This document shows, piece after piece, positions 11,150 to 20,190 of a DNA stretch of 64,000 nt. The stretch covers positions 13,031 to 77,030 of the forward strand of contig VSDK01006132.1 in assembly GCA_009767595.1 (NCBI GenBank), read 5' to 3'. Positions within the stretch are counted from its first letter, which is position 1. The number at the start of each line of letters is the position of its first letter. The translations under genes and the position numbers were made by a program. The notes beneath the pieces were generated by a model that was not told where the DNA came from, did no database searches, and worked only from the letters and a program-made list of their open reading frames with translations. The DNA comes from Symbiodinium kawagutii (Eukaryota > Sar > Dinophyceae > Suessiales > Symbiodiniaceae).

Positions 11150-12735
11150 TGAAAAAAAAACAAGGCTTGCTCAGTTCAATAGGTCATTTTGAAAATTCTG
11201 GCTGAAAGACATCCAATTCATTTGCGAAGCACCTTCGATCCACGTTGAACAAGTTGGAAAGTATTGCTGGGGGAAAAAATTTTCAGCCGATTGTCCCATC
11301 TCAGCGCAGGTCGGCCAGGTTTCCGATGAGGTTTGCACGAAAAATTGTTTTGCCAGTAATCTTCCGGTGACCACAATACAGCGAATTTAGCCCAAAAATG
11401 CGATGTAGCAACACGGTGCGCCAAATAATGTTGTTGCTTTGCCCACTGTTTGCTCCAGCTTTGTACAGGGTGGATGGTCATGGCACTGCGCATCTTTGCC
11501 TGCATCCGGACCATTGTGTCGCGCCAATCCTCATCCCTCAGCCGTACCCACCCGATCACACTCCGCAACATGCGTCTCTGTAAAGCATCCAGTTTCTGCA
11601 AATGCGACATCGGCAGTGGGAGGACAGGGAGACCAAACAAAGCCGTCGGTGTGATGCAACAATCGAAGAATTTCAATTTCAGTTTCAATGAAATATGTTT
11701 GTTTGTCAATATTAACCGAAATCTATGAAATTTGGCCCAACCAAGGCGAACACGATGATTGAATTCAGCTTGGGTTCGCTTCTTCAAATCGCCAGTTAGG
11801 AGTTTTCCAAGATATTTATTGGTATCCCTCCCATGCAAAACTTGGACCATGTCATCTGCAATGTCAATGTACATTGGGGCGTCCAAGGACTGAGTAGTCA
11901 ATATTTTAGTTTTGGATGTATTAATTTCCAAGCCGGCTCGTTGAAGTTCTTCTCCAAGAATTTCCAACATGGTCACCACATCTTGCCAAGAAGTCGCGTA
12001 AAGCAATATGTCATCAGCATAGCGAACGTTGGTCAACTTCTCAACGATGCCTAAATCCAGGCCACGGCTCCCAATCCGAACTTTCCATCGGGAGAGGACA
12101 TCTTCCAAAATTGCGTTGAAAAGCAGCGGGCTCAAAACATCACCTTGCTTGACACCACGTTGAATAGGAAATGGTGCATCGCCTTCAAGCATTCCAAGTT
12201 GTCCATTGTATACCGCACGCAATAAATTAATGTAATGTGTCGGCACATTTTGTTGAGACAAAGTTTGAAACAAACAGTCATGGTCCACTCTGTCAAAAGC
12301 TTTCCTTAAATCAACACTGGCCATCCAAACTTCACATCCCCATTCCAGGGACTTACCACAAATTTCTTCCAGTACAACAGTTGCAACTTCGAGGCCCAAG
12401 GTTGGACGAAAACCAACTTGATCAATTGATTGTTGAGCATCCAGGTGTCGCCGGAGCCTGTTGTGAATCATTTTTGCAAAGATCTTATACGTCACGTCCA
12501 ACAGCGCAATGGGTCTCCAATTCCCCGGTTTGGACAAATCACCGCTTTTTGGCAACATTTTGAACAAAGTGTAACGCCAGTGTGGTTCCAGGATGCCTGT
12601 GACCAACATATCGTTGTAGATGTTGAGCAAACATTTGTGAAGTTCAATGCTTCCATGTCGCAACATTTCCAAAACAATCCCGTTCGTATCTGGACTTTTT
12701 CTGCTCTTCATGTTGCGCAATGCAGCCAGCCTTCA
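11150..12735 (-). mobile_element. 5'-truncated non-LTR retrotransposon (LINE A)
   Basis: This minus-strand element contains the RT-bearing 3' portion of a LINE and no endonuclease. Its 5' edge abuts an unrelated-frame RT fragment at about 12740, consistent with 5' truncation during target-primed insertion. The 3' boundary was not determined precisely, because no clear tail or target duplication was found. Confidence 0.7.
11218..12720 (-). CDS. LINE reverse transcriptase, C-terminal two thirds (LINE A)
   Basis: An open frame of 500 codons on the minus strand. It opens in the RT finger region (MKSRKSPDTNGIVLEML), then WRPIALLDVTYKIFAKMI, QVGFRPTLGLE and palm motif A ASVDLRKAFDRVDH. These are followed by GVKQGDVLSPLLFN, the catalytic NVRYADDILLYA, and a thumb plus C-terminal region with LQRRMLRSVIGWVR and KPGRPALRWDN. 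All RT motifs are intact, yet the N-terminal endonuclease expected of this class is absent, so the ORF is a truncated copy rather than an autonomous element. The GWVR...GRP.RWDN tail also appears in the DinoSL-headed fragment at 20191-20695, marking a shared subfamily. Confidence 0.9.
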   Translation of the reverse strand: MRNMKSRKSPDTNGIVLEMLRHGSIELHKCLLNIYNDMLVTGILEPHWRYTLFKMLPKSGDLSKPGNWRPIALLDVTYKIFAKMIHNRLRRHLDAQQSIDQVGFRPTLGLEVATVVLEEICGKSLEWGCEVWMASVDLRKAFDRVDHDCLFQTLSQQNVPTHYINLLRAVYNGQLGMLEGDAPFPIQRGVKQGDVLSPLLFNAILEDVLSRWKVRIGSRGLDLGIVEKLTNVRYADDILLYATSWQDVVTMLEILGEELQRAGLEINTSKTKILTTQSLDAPMYIDIADDMVQVLHGRDTNKYLGKLLTGDLKKRTQAEFNHRVRLGWAKFHRFRLILTNKHISLKLKLKFFDCCITPTALFGLPVLPLPMSHLQKLDALQRRMLRSVIGWVRLRDEDWRDTMVRMQAKMRSAMTIHPVQSWSKQWAKQQHYLAHRVATSHFWAKFAVLWSPEDYWQNNFSCKPHRKPGRPALRWDNRLKIFSPSNTFQLVQRGSKVLRK

Positions 12736-12739
12736 AATA

Positions 12740-13267
12740 CGTGAGCCGCCGCGGGGAAACTACTCCAAAACAGGGCGAACCCAACGACAGGGAGGCAATG
12801 AAATGACGTACAAAACAAGTTTCCAGTGCTGCCGCAAGCAACTAGACGACCAAAAACGAACGCCAGCTTGCTTGACAAACATCCGCACATGTTCAGGTGC
12901 TGGCAACCATCATGCAAGCTCAGGCACAGTTGATCAATGTGCTCAGGCCATTTGCCCATAGCACCTGGCAAAGCCGCAGCAAACAACCGAGGGCTTAGTG
13001 CACAGCCTTGTCGCACGCCCGCCTTGATGTCGAACAAGTATGTGCCGCCAAACCGTAATACGACCCGACCCGTGTGACCACAGTACAATTTTTCCACAAT
13101 CGAAATCAAATGATCAGGGACGCCTTGGCGAGGCAGTGCCGTCCACAAAGCAGGCCACCTGACCTCGTCGAATGCTTTGGCTGGATCAGTCGAGTCGAGT
13201 CGAAGCCTGTCTGCCGATTGGCTGCCCTTTGAAGGCAGAGGCGTGAAAACGCAATGTTAACAAAATT
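12740..13267 (-). pseudogene. Older LINE B copy, 3' piece of a split RT
   Basis: The minus-strand translation gives DPAKAFDEVRWPALW (palm motif A), then GVPDHLISIVEKLYCGHTG and IKAGVRQGCALSPRLF. The frame then decays with no YADD motif. The text joins logically to the piece at 16201-16680, which stops just before motif A. Between the two lies a complete related LINE, so this piece and that one appear to be one element split by an insertion. An expanded TCGAC run (13186-13201) precedes motif A. Confidence 0.75.
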
Positions 13268-13284
13268 GTGAAACACTACGCCGC

Positions 13285-13974
13285 TCAGGAAAGCCAAAGT
13301 GAGACAAAGTCTTCGAGATTGTTTTTCCAATACACACCATCAAGAGCCATCCAGTTTCCAAGGCCTTTCCACCTGCAATACATGTTCCGTTTCTCGTCCC
13401 ATAAATGTGGCTGACGACCTTGACGTCGCCTACCCCCAGGATTCCACATCAACGCACGGATCACCCAACGAGATGATGGTATGGTCGAAAAATGCTGCGC
13501 CAATTTCCAATATTGCGTCAACACAACTTGGGACCAAGGAGGAACCCGAAACTGAAGCCTCATAGTCTCCACGCGCCTATTCCAAACATGTAAGATTTCA
13601 TGCCAACAGCTGTCCCAATCGATTCCTGTGGGGGGTCCAACAATTTTACGCAATAATTTCCTCATCATGGCGTCCATTGCTTGCAGATCGTCCTTGTATA
13701 TTTTCCTGTGTCCGCTTGCGAAACATGCAACTGGAGTGATCATTGCCTCGAAATATTTCAGCCTGGAACGAAGAGAAACGTTTCGATCACACAAAACAGT
13801 TTTGTGTGCGAAAAAGGCCCGGGACGTGGCTTGGAGACGATGTTCAACATCACCACGCTGACCATCACGACCACCTTGCGCAGAGAAAATGCACCGTAGC
13901 CATTTGTGACCGCAGCCTCGCGCCATCACACCAATAACCATTCCATTTTGTAAACATACGAACGTATGTTGCAA
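13285..13974 (-). pseudogene. LINE B RT C-terminal region
   Basis: An open frame of about 229 codons on the minus strand, continuing from the FADD segment after a frameshift. It contains HKWLRCIFSAQGG, CDRNVSLRSRLKYFEAMI, TPVACFA, MMRKLLRKIVGPP, and a tail MWNPGGRRRQGRQPHLWDE. This tail recurs, decayed, at 10500-11110 and 22730-23081, so the subfamily is present at least four times in the window. Confidence 0.85.
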
Positions 13975-14150
13975 GGAGGTTGGGCTTCAGTTGTCAACAA
14001 AACTGTTTTCGCAGGGTTCAAAAGCAACCCCACTTCCGCCAATGCAGCCACAAATTCACTTAACATGAAAATCAACGTTTCTCTCGATTGAGCGAACACA
14101 AACAAGTCATCTGCAAAGCGAAGGCACGCCGGCGGAAATTGAAAATAGAC
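13926..14150 (-). pseudogene. LINE B RT motif C segment, shifted frame
   Basis: Directly after the deletion, in a different minus frame, the translation reads LRFADDLFVFAQSRETLIF then LLLNPAKTVLLTTE. This is the catalytic FADD block and the following helix of the same RT. The frame is lost again near 13926, and the C-terminal part continues in the third frame (13285-13974). Confidence 0.85.
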
Positions 14151-16203
14151 GGCTGTTTCCATGGGAGCCCTGTACTTCGCCTTGCTGTTGTGCATACAAA
14201 CAATGCAATTGCCACACCAGGTGGTCCGACACACTTTGTTCTCGCAATGCTGTCCATAATTTGTTCCAATCAACTCTGTCAAATGCCTTTGACAAGTCCA
14301 AGCTGACAATCCACAAAGGCATGGAAGAAACCAACGATTTGTCCAAAATCAAATTTGCAGATATTAGGGGGTCCTCAATCCGGCGGCCAGAGCGGAATCC
14401 GTGTTGTTCCTCAGGCTGCGTTGCGTCCAGGGCTGCGTGAACACGATTCAAAATCATGTACGAGTATGTTTGGTACAACAATCTCTGGGTGGCAATCGGC
14501 CGGAAGTCCGCCACAATTTTGGCTCCACCAAATTTCGGCAACATAGTGAACAAAATTTTTCGCCAAGTTTGGGGCACATCGCCAGTAATCAACATGTAAT
14601 TAAGGAGTTCCAGCAAGACATCCAGAACATCAACCGGAACGTGTTTCAACAGCTCTGCGACCAAACCAGTTTCGTCACAACTTTTGTCTGTGCGTAACTT
14701 GGCCATCGCTTTTTGCAGCTCTTGTATGGTCCAAGCGGGTTCGCTTAAGTCAGCCGGGCGGGACGGAAGATCAGGAGTGCCCGAAAACAACTGCTCCAGC
14801 ATGTCAGCGAACTCATCCGGCGCCGGGTGTCCAGAAATGTTCCTACCATAGGTCCGCGCATCCAAGCCTGGGATTTGCCGCCAATGACTTTTGTGAGCCA
14901 ATGCCGAAGAAACCATTCGACTTTTCCACATGCGAACTTCTTGGCGATGAAGTTTGCAAATTTGAAAACTAAGGTGTTTCCGCCGCTCCAGGTTGGAAAC
15001 ATTCCGCCGCTCACGGCGCAAAGATTGCAAAGCAACTGATGGAACGAATTGTTTGTGAACTCTGTCGCACCGGCCGCCGACCATACCTGCATGAAGAGGA
15101 GCACCCTCAAAGATTTGCATTGACATGCGGTCAGTTTGGCACAAACATTGGCGTAAATGGGCATGAAAAACATCAGCCTCTCCACTTGTAGAAAGTATAG
15201 GTTTCCAATGTTTCAAATTTTTCCGCTTTGAATTGCCCTCTGATTTACGGCCAGCTGTCTTGATGACAGCGTGTACGCACCGATGATCCAACCCGATCGG
15301 AAACTTGGAATCAACCCAGCTTGCAACACCCTCAGCTCGCAGAGATGTTAGAATGAAATCCAATTGCACGCGTGCGTTGTCAGAGTACCGCTGGCAAGTC
15401 CAACAGTCATTGATGTCCCCATCCCGGGTTTGTGCGACTAGCAATGCGCAGGCCATTTTGTAAAACAAACTGCGCCAACAAAGTTCCTCGAGCATTTCTG
15501 GGCCAGTGCCCCAGCTTCCGAGACAATCTGCATCCTCATGTGGCAACAATGCACCAACACAAGCATTAAAATCTCCACCGATCACTGGTATCCTCCCTTC
15601 TCGCATGGATTGTTCCATTGTCATTTGCAAAATTTCGTACATGTGGTCAACTTCGTCGTCCTCTGCCCACGAAGTTGGAAAGTAACAAGCGAAACATGCA
15701 AAACCTTTCCCACCAAGGCTGAATTTCACACAGCACAACCGAGGACCAAATGCATGAAAAGATACATTGAGACATCGGCTCAATAAAGATCGAGACAAGC
15801 AAATTCCAACTCCACAATGGCCCTCGTCACCTGCCAGGAAAAGTCTGTGTCCACACGGGGTCTCAACAATTTTTTCGCCTTCCTTCCGCCAAGTTTCGCA
15901 AAAGCAGAATGCATCAAATTCATACGCCGCAAGTTCAACCAAGAAATCTTCAAATCTGGCATCGCTTCGGATGCTCTGGACATTTTTTGTGACAACATGC
16001 AGAGTAATGAATTCCTCACCTTGATGCACATCATCCGTCGGCCCAGGAGCAGGTGTCATACCATTTCCATGGCCAAACTGTCTGTAAACATCACACGGTC
16101 GAAATTTTTTGTCCCATTCCAGCTCAGCGAAGAAGGAGTCCAACGCTTGCCATCCACAAACGAGAACAACAAAAATTGAAATGTTTGATTCGGGAACCAG
16201 CAA
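14107..16203 (-). pseudogene. LINE B endonuclease and RT N-terminal half
   Basis: An open frame of 698 codons. The upstream stop is only two codons before the frame opens, and the first ATG is at 16057-16059 (residue 49), so translation could start there. The endonuclease region shows VVTKNVQSIRSD, CETWR, GGDFNACVG, VQLDFIL and GLDHRCVHAVI, the pattern of the APE/exo-endo-phosphatase fold. RT follows with KLRTDKSCDETGLVAELL, FRPIATQRLLYQTY, QPEEQHGFRSGRRIE and the motif A block IVSLDLSKAFDRVDW. After FSISAGV the frame runs into unrelated codons and stops. The expected RQGC…LSP block is missing, which indicates a deletion. Confidence 0.9.
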
Positions 16204-16680
16204 AATTTACCATGAGGAGGCGTCACTCAATCCGGCGGCCGGCACGAAAACTGTGTTGTTGTTCAGGTTGATGGATGTCAAGTGTCTCGTCAATGCGGTA
16301 AAGCGCCATGGCGGCAAAGGCCTCGTAGAAGAGTCTTGATGTGGCCATGGGCCGAAACCGCCCACTTGCAAAACACGTGCCGTTTTCGCAAACATCATGA
16401 ACTTTGGTTGCGGCCACGTGTCAAGTACATTTCCATTGAAACAGATGGAGTTAAAGGGGCCCAACAACAGCGACAGGAAGTCCTCAGGCGCATGATGCAA
16501 CAGTTGTGCCACCAAACCCAATTCATCAGTTGTTAAAATTAAGTCCTTTTGGCTGCTTTCAACTCTGCAGCGGACCACGGTGCTTCTGAAAAAAATCCCG
16601 CAGGGGTCGGCCGGCACAGAGCCTCCTCAAACAAAACATGGAGCATCTTGGCAACGTGCTCTGCACACAGCTGTTCTTCA
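16201..16680 (-). pseudogene. Older LINE B copy, 5' piece of a split RT
   Basis: The minus-strand translation begins near 16660 with EHVAKMLHVLFEEALCRPT and continues, with a frameshift, into TDELGLVAQLLHHAPEDF and FRPMATSRLFYEAFAAM. It ends QQHSFRAGRRIE, one stop, then LLMVNF. These are RT finger motifs up to the point just before palm motif A. The palm motifs of the same copy appear at 12740-13267, on the far side of the inserted LINE. The 5' end meets the 3' end of the next LINE at about 16680. Confidence 0.75.
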
Positions 16681-16708
16681 TTTCATTTCATGAAAGGACG
16701 ATACGAGA

Positions 16709-18733
16709 TCATCCAAAACAAAACGTAAAAGCTCTTTCGCGCCACACCTTTGGGTGAAGTTGCAAGAGCCCGTGAAAACTATCTACACTACCTGCCACCC
16801 TCATAGCAAGTTTGTGCACTTCTGCCGCCCACGTGGACTTCGGGCGGCCTCTGCCGCGATCGGAAGTGTAAATGGGATGAATTGCCAGGCCATCATCGCC
16901 AAAAATCGTTCTCCTCATAATGTCGTCTGCAGGCAAACGCGCAATTTTTGAGAAAAGGATAAGCTGACGAAAACAAATTTGCGACGAAAGCAAGCGGTGG
17001 TTGGATTGACGCAGTACTTCTTCATTGCTGACTCTGCTGATGTAAGGATGAGGAATTCCCAATATGGACCGGAGACATTTGGCCTGAAAAGAATTCAGTT
17101 TCTTCAGCTCAACTTTGCTCAGCCACGCAGTGTGCAAACAATTCAATAATTTCGAAATCACGCAAGCATCAAAAATCCTCAATTTCTTCCATATATCAAT
17201 GGTGCTGTGTGACCATACACGTCTCAAATTATCAAACTCTCTTGTGGCTGCTCCTAACCGCCTGTTCAACTCCGAGCCCAAATGGCCAGACATCGTGAGT
17301 AAACTTCCCAGGTATACCAAAGAATCCCGCGAAGGGATCGAGGCGCCAGAAGGCGTGCAAATATCGGCCTCACATCCCAATGCAAGCAGTTCGAATTTAT
17401 TCCAATTGAATTGAAGGCCATAATTTGCACCTGCTTCCCCGATGGCTTTCATATGTTGCTCAGCTGTTGCGGCATCAGCCGCGATCACAAGAGTGTCGTC
17501 TGCATACACCAGTTCATTCGGCATCGGGCCTCCATTGCTGCCGGGATGAGTTTTCGACGCATCATGGATCAACACCGTCATCAAAATAGAGAAAAGGAAT
17601 GGAGATAATGGACAACCTTGAGAAATGCCAAACTTTTGTTTGTGTAAAGTTGATTTGTGCCCACCGTCGATCACTGCAAAAATTCTATCCGAATAGATGG
17701 AAGAAATCAACCTGCAAACATGAGTTGGGAGGCCGAAACGTTCCAATGCAACAATCAGCTGGCTTGGAGATATGGAATCAAGCGCTTTTGCCCAGTCAAG
17801 CGCAATAAACACCAAAGATCCAGTTTTCTGTGACCAGGTTTGTTCCACCAAACGTCTTGCGACAAAAATGGCATCCGAACAGCCACGGCGAGAGCGAAAT
17901 CCAAATTGCGTTGGCCAAATCCGGCTTTCAGCACCTGCATTTTTCAACCGTGCTAGAACAATCGAAGCAAAGAGTTTGTACCCCACTGCAAGCAAAGAGA
18001 TTGGCCGATAATTCTCACATAACCCTTGGTCACCCTTCTTGAAAATTGCCCGAACATGTGATTCATGCCACTGGGACGGAATATCAGCACCTGACCAAGC
18101 CAAATTGCACAAGGCCATCGCCCATTTGCAAGCCGGGGAATTTGGCCTGCAAATCGCTTTCCAAAATTCAGCAGGGACCTGATCGGGTCCAAATGCCTTC
18201 CCAGTTTTTAGTTGTTTTGCCGACCCAACAACTTCTTCTTCAGTAATGTCTCCCAAGTGCACGTCCAAAACCGGTCCCAGGACATTGGAATCTGAAGTTG
18301 TTACATCTCTTTCCTTCCATTGCACGGATTCAAAATGTCTTGCCAAGGTCTCCGCACGCATATCCGAATCCACGATTTCACCAGAAGAATCCTTCAGCCG
18401 AGCTGACACCAAAACGCGTCCTTTCTTCATTCGTCTGATTTGATCCCAGTCACCGTTTTGCAGCAGCAAATCCAGCCATGCCGCACGATCTCGTCGCACG
18501 GACTGCTTCACTTGTTTGTGTAGTTTCCGTTCCAAAATTGCATCACCCTTTGCACGGGCCTCATTTCTCGCATCAATCAACTGCAAAGTGCCATTTGTAA
18601 TCCAAGGCCTGTGAGCGTTCAGTGGCTTCATTGGCAAAAAGGAAGTTGCTGTTTCAAGGAAAGAATTGACCATGTTTGTTGCAAGGACATCTATGGCAGA
18701 AAACTCAGGGTCCGAACGCGGCTTGGCACTCAT
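16709..18733 (-). CDS. LINE C reverse transcriptase
   Basis: An open frame of 674 codons starting with ATG at 18731-18733. The N-terminal 150 residues form the linker between endonuclease and RT (RPWITNGTLQLIDARNEA). RT motifs follow in order: QLKTGKAFGPDQVPAEFW, ENYRPISLLAVGYKLFAS, QFGFRSRRGCSDAIFVAR, motif A FIALDWAKALDSISP, GISQGCPLSPFLFSI, catalytic LVYADDTLVIAAD, and a C-terminal domain with LNSFQAKCLRSILGIPHP and GRGRPKSTWAAEV. All catalytic aspartates are present and the frame is intact, so the enzyme would be active if expressed. It is in frame with the upstream endonuclease apart from TAA-AAC before its ATG. Confidence 0.93.
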   Translation of the reverse strand: MSAKPRSDPEFSAIDVLATNMVNSFLETATSFLPMKPLNAHRPWITNGTLQLIDARNEARAKGDAILERKLHKQVKQSVRRDRAAWLDLLLQNGDWDQIRRMKKGRVLVSARLKDSSGEIVDSDMRAETLARHFESVQWKERDVTTSDSNVLGPVLDVHLGDITEEEVVGSAKQLKTGKAFGPDQVPAEFWKAICRPNSPACKWAMALCNLAWSGADIPSQWHESHVRAIFKKGDQGLCENYRPISLLAVGYKLFASIVLARLKNAGAESRIWPTQFGFRSRRGCSDAIFVARRLVEQTWSQKTGSLVFIALDWAKALDSISPSQLIVALERFGLPTHVCRLISSIYSDRIFAVIDGGHKSTLHKQKFGISQGCPLSPFLFSILMTVLIHDASKTHPGSNGGPMPNELVYADDTLVIAADAATAEQHMKAIGEAGANYGLQFNWNKFELLALGCEADICTPSGASIPSRDSLVYLGSLLTMSGHLGSELNRRLGAATREFDNLRRVWSHSTIDIWKKLRIFDACVISKLLNCLHTAWLSKVELKKLNSFQAKCLRSILGIPHPYISRVSNEEVLRQSNHRLLSSQICFRQLILFSKIARLPADDIMRRTIFGDDGLAIHPIYTSDRGRGRPKSTWAAEVHKLAMRVAGSVDSFHGLLQLHPKVWRERAFTFCFG

Positions 18734-18736
18734 GTT

Positions 18737-19687
18737 TTAATTGAAAAGTGTTGCAAAACGAGTTGCCACATTGGCCGACGCCAAACCAGCCAAATCAAAC
18801 CCTCGCGAATGCCGTGTGTGAACCTGGTCTATGCCACTCCTCGGAACCTGGACCACTAGGTCCACAACGAGCAAGAAATGGTGCGATGCCAATGCAACAT
18901 GCTTACAAGCCTCAACGCCACGCAGCATTGGAAATGATTCCTTCGAAACCAGAGCAAAATCAATTTGTCCAAAATTGTGATTAACAAGTTCGGCATTTGG
19001 GTGAGCACCAACGTTGTACACGGTCACTTGTTTTGCAAGCGGTCTGTCAAAGAAAGTGTTGCTGATAACAAGGTCAAGGGCATGACAAACTTGCAGCAAC
19101 AGACTTCGATTGGATTGAGGATTTTCCTCCGCATGGCAATTGCCAAATACAAAGGGGCCCACAAGTTCACCATCAGAAGCTCGACGCCGGTGCAACCGTG
19201 CATTGAAATCACCTAGGACCAGCAAAGGGCCGTGCCTCGACAATGTCCTCAACTGCGACGTCAAATCCATAAAGAACCGTTCCCTTTCCTCGAAAGGTTT
19301 CCCACTGTGAGGCGCGTAGGCAGAACATAGCAAAAATTTTCCTCCAGGAACTCTGAATTTCAAGCAAGCTAACCGTGCAGAAGTTAAGCGAAAACTCACG
19401 ATACTTTTGCGAACATGTGGGCTGACCAGAAAGCCCACGCCAGCATAATCCAAACCTTCTTCCCCGGAGTGAATCAGCAAAAATCCCTCATCTGTGCAAT
19501 AAGTTCCAGTTTCAGTCCAGTGGGTTTCCTGTATACAAAGGATGGCAATGTCATTGGAAAACATATGTTCTTGAAGTTCCACTAGTTTTGCATCAGTAAG
19601 CCCCTCCACATTCCAGCTGGACGGTAATTGTCGGACTGAACCTGCAACAGTGGACCCGCTGTTGCGGATCACGAAGCCAAGCGTCAA
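18737..19687 (-). CDS. LINE C apurinic-type endonuclease domain
   Basis: An open frame of 316 codons ending in TAA at 18737-18739. Motifs of the exo-endo-phosphatase fold appear in order: LPSSWNVEGL, LCIQETHWTET, GVGFLVSP, YAPHSGKPF, LLVLGDFNARL, GQIDFALVSK, and LASHHFLLVVDL as the SDH-type block. The first in-frame ATG lies after the first motif, so the real start is upstream or in another frame. The ORF ending at 19684 could be its N-terminal extension after a one-base shift. Read-through or loss of the TAA would give one endonuclease-RT polyprotein of about 990 residues. Confidence 0.88.
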   Translation of the reverse strand: MTLGFVIRNSGSTVAGSVRQLPSSWNVEGLTDAKLVELQEHMFSNDIAILCIQETHWTETGTYCTDEGFLLIHSGEEGLDYAGVGFLVSPHVRKSIVSFRLTSARLACLKFRVPGGKFLLCSAYAPHSGKPFEERERFFMDLTSQLRTLSRHGPLLVLGDFNARLHRRRASDGELVGPFVFGNCHAEENPQSNRSLLLQVCHALDLVISNTFFDRPLAKQVTVYNVGAHPNAELVNHNFGQIDFALVSKESFPMLRGVEACKHVALASHHFLLVVDLVVQVPRSGIDQVHTRHSRGFDLAGLASANVATRFATLFN

Positions 19688-20165
19688 CCTTGGGTGCCTT
19701 CCATTGTCGGTTTTCTCCCCTCTGAGGTTTTGGAATGTTTGAAGGCAACAATCTGCGTTTTTCCAGTGTTGTTTGCTGCACGCCTGCGGCGCTCCAACCC
19801 AACAAGGGTTTCAGATGGAACAAAATTTTGAAAGCAGCGACTGCTGTGCCCAAACCGCTTCCCAGCTGTCAGTACAGCACGGTCCAACATTGTAAAATCA
19901 AGAGTTTGACGCTTTTGTTCTTGTTCACACTTAGTTGGCTGGTTGGCCTCATCCATCACAGGGCTCGCTTCCGGCACCAAATTGTGAAAAAACACATCCT
20001 TGGTCCAAGCCAATGCCCAATGCAAAATCATTTCAAACACACCGACAACCGTGGTACCCAATTTTCCGAAAATGAAATCTACTTGCGCCCAAGCACCGCC
20101 CATGGAGCGAATGCAAGTCCAATTGTTTTTGTTTCTTTTGGGGCCCTGGTGCGATTCAGCAGATG
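19684..20165 (-). pseudogene. Possible 5' portion of LINE C
   Basis: The minus-strand frame reads through WAQVDFIFGKLGTTVVGVF, MLDRAVLTAGKRFGHSS and LVGLERRRRAANNTG, then stops at 19684, a few bases from the start of the endonuclease frame. It is basic and lacks a recognised domain. That would fit the poorly conserved N-terminus or ORF1 of a LINE, but the evidence is only position and openness. Its apparent continuation above 20225 is antisense to a + strand RT fragment and is not real. Confidence 0.35.
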
Positions 20166-20168
20166 TAG

Positions 20169-20190
20169 TCCGTAGCCATTTTGGCTCAAG
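20169..20190 (+). other. Dinoflagellate spliced-leader (DinoSL) sequence, exact copy
   Basis: The 22 bases start TCCGTAGCC, continue ATTTT and end GGCTCAAG, identical to the conserved DinoSL with T at the variable first position. In an SL RNA gene the exon is followed by a GT donor. Here CTTTGGGC follows instead, so this is not an SL gene. It is the 5' end of a trans-spliced mRNA that was reverse-transcribed and inserted (a relict SL). The sequence directly after it matches a LINE RT C-terminal region on the same strand. Confidence 0.9.

Larger units (their letters stand above)
13262..16207 (-). mobile_element. APE-type LINE (LINE B subfamily) inserted in an older relative
   Basis: A minus-strand retrotransposon of about 2.9 kb with N-terminal endonuclease and RT. 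It is flanked by CAAAATT at 13261-13267 and at 16201-16207, a possible 7-bp target-site duplication. Removing everything between the copies rejoins an older RT reading frame (…LLMVNF followed by VNIAFSRLCL). The element itself is broken by an internal deletion and frameshifts between RT motifs B and C (see the three coding parts), so it is probably dead. Confidence 0.75.
16675..19690 (-). mobile_element. Nearly full-length APE-type LINE (LINE C)
   Basis: A minus-strand element with an endonuclease ORF (18737-19687) and an RT ORF (16709-18733) in the same frame, separated by one TAA. At its 3' end the minus strand reads TTTCATGAAATGAAATGAA, which could be the short tandem tail typical of some LINEs. 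It belongs to a different family from LINE A and B: YADD context VYADDTLVIA, and tail RGRGRPKSTWAAEV. Sequence upstream (19691-20220) may hold the remainder of its 5' end. Confidence 0.85.

Noticed and set aside
13880-13900. Second spliced-leader match (CCGTAGCCATTT)
   Set aside because: Only 12 bases match, it continues GTGACCGC, and it is the antisense of a conserved LINE coding segment (HKWLRCIF), so it is chance.
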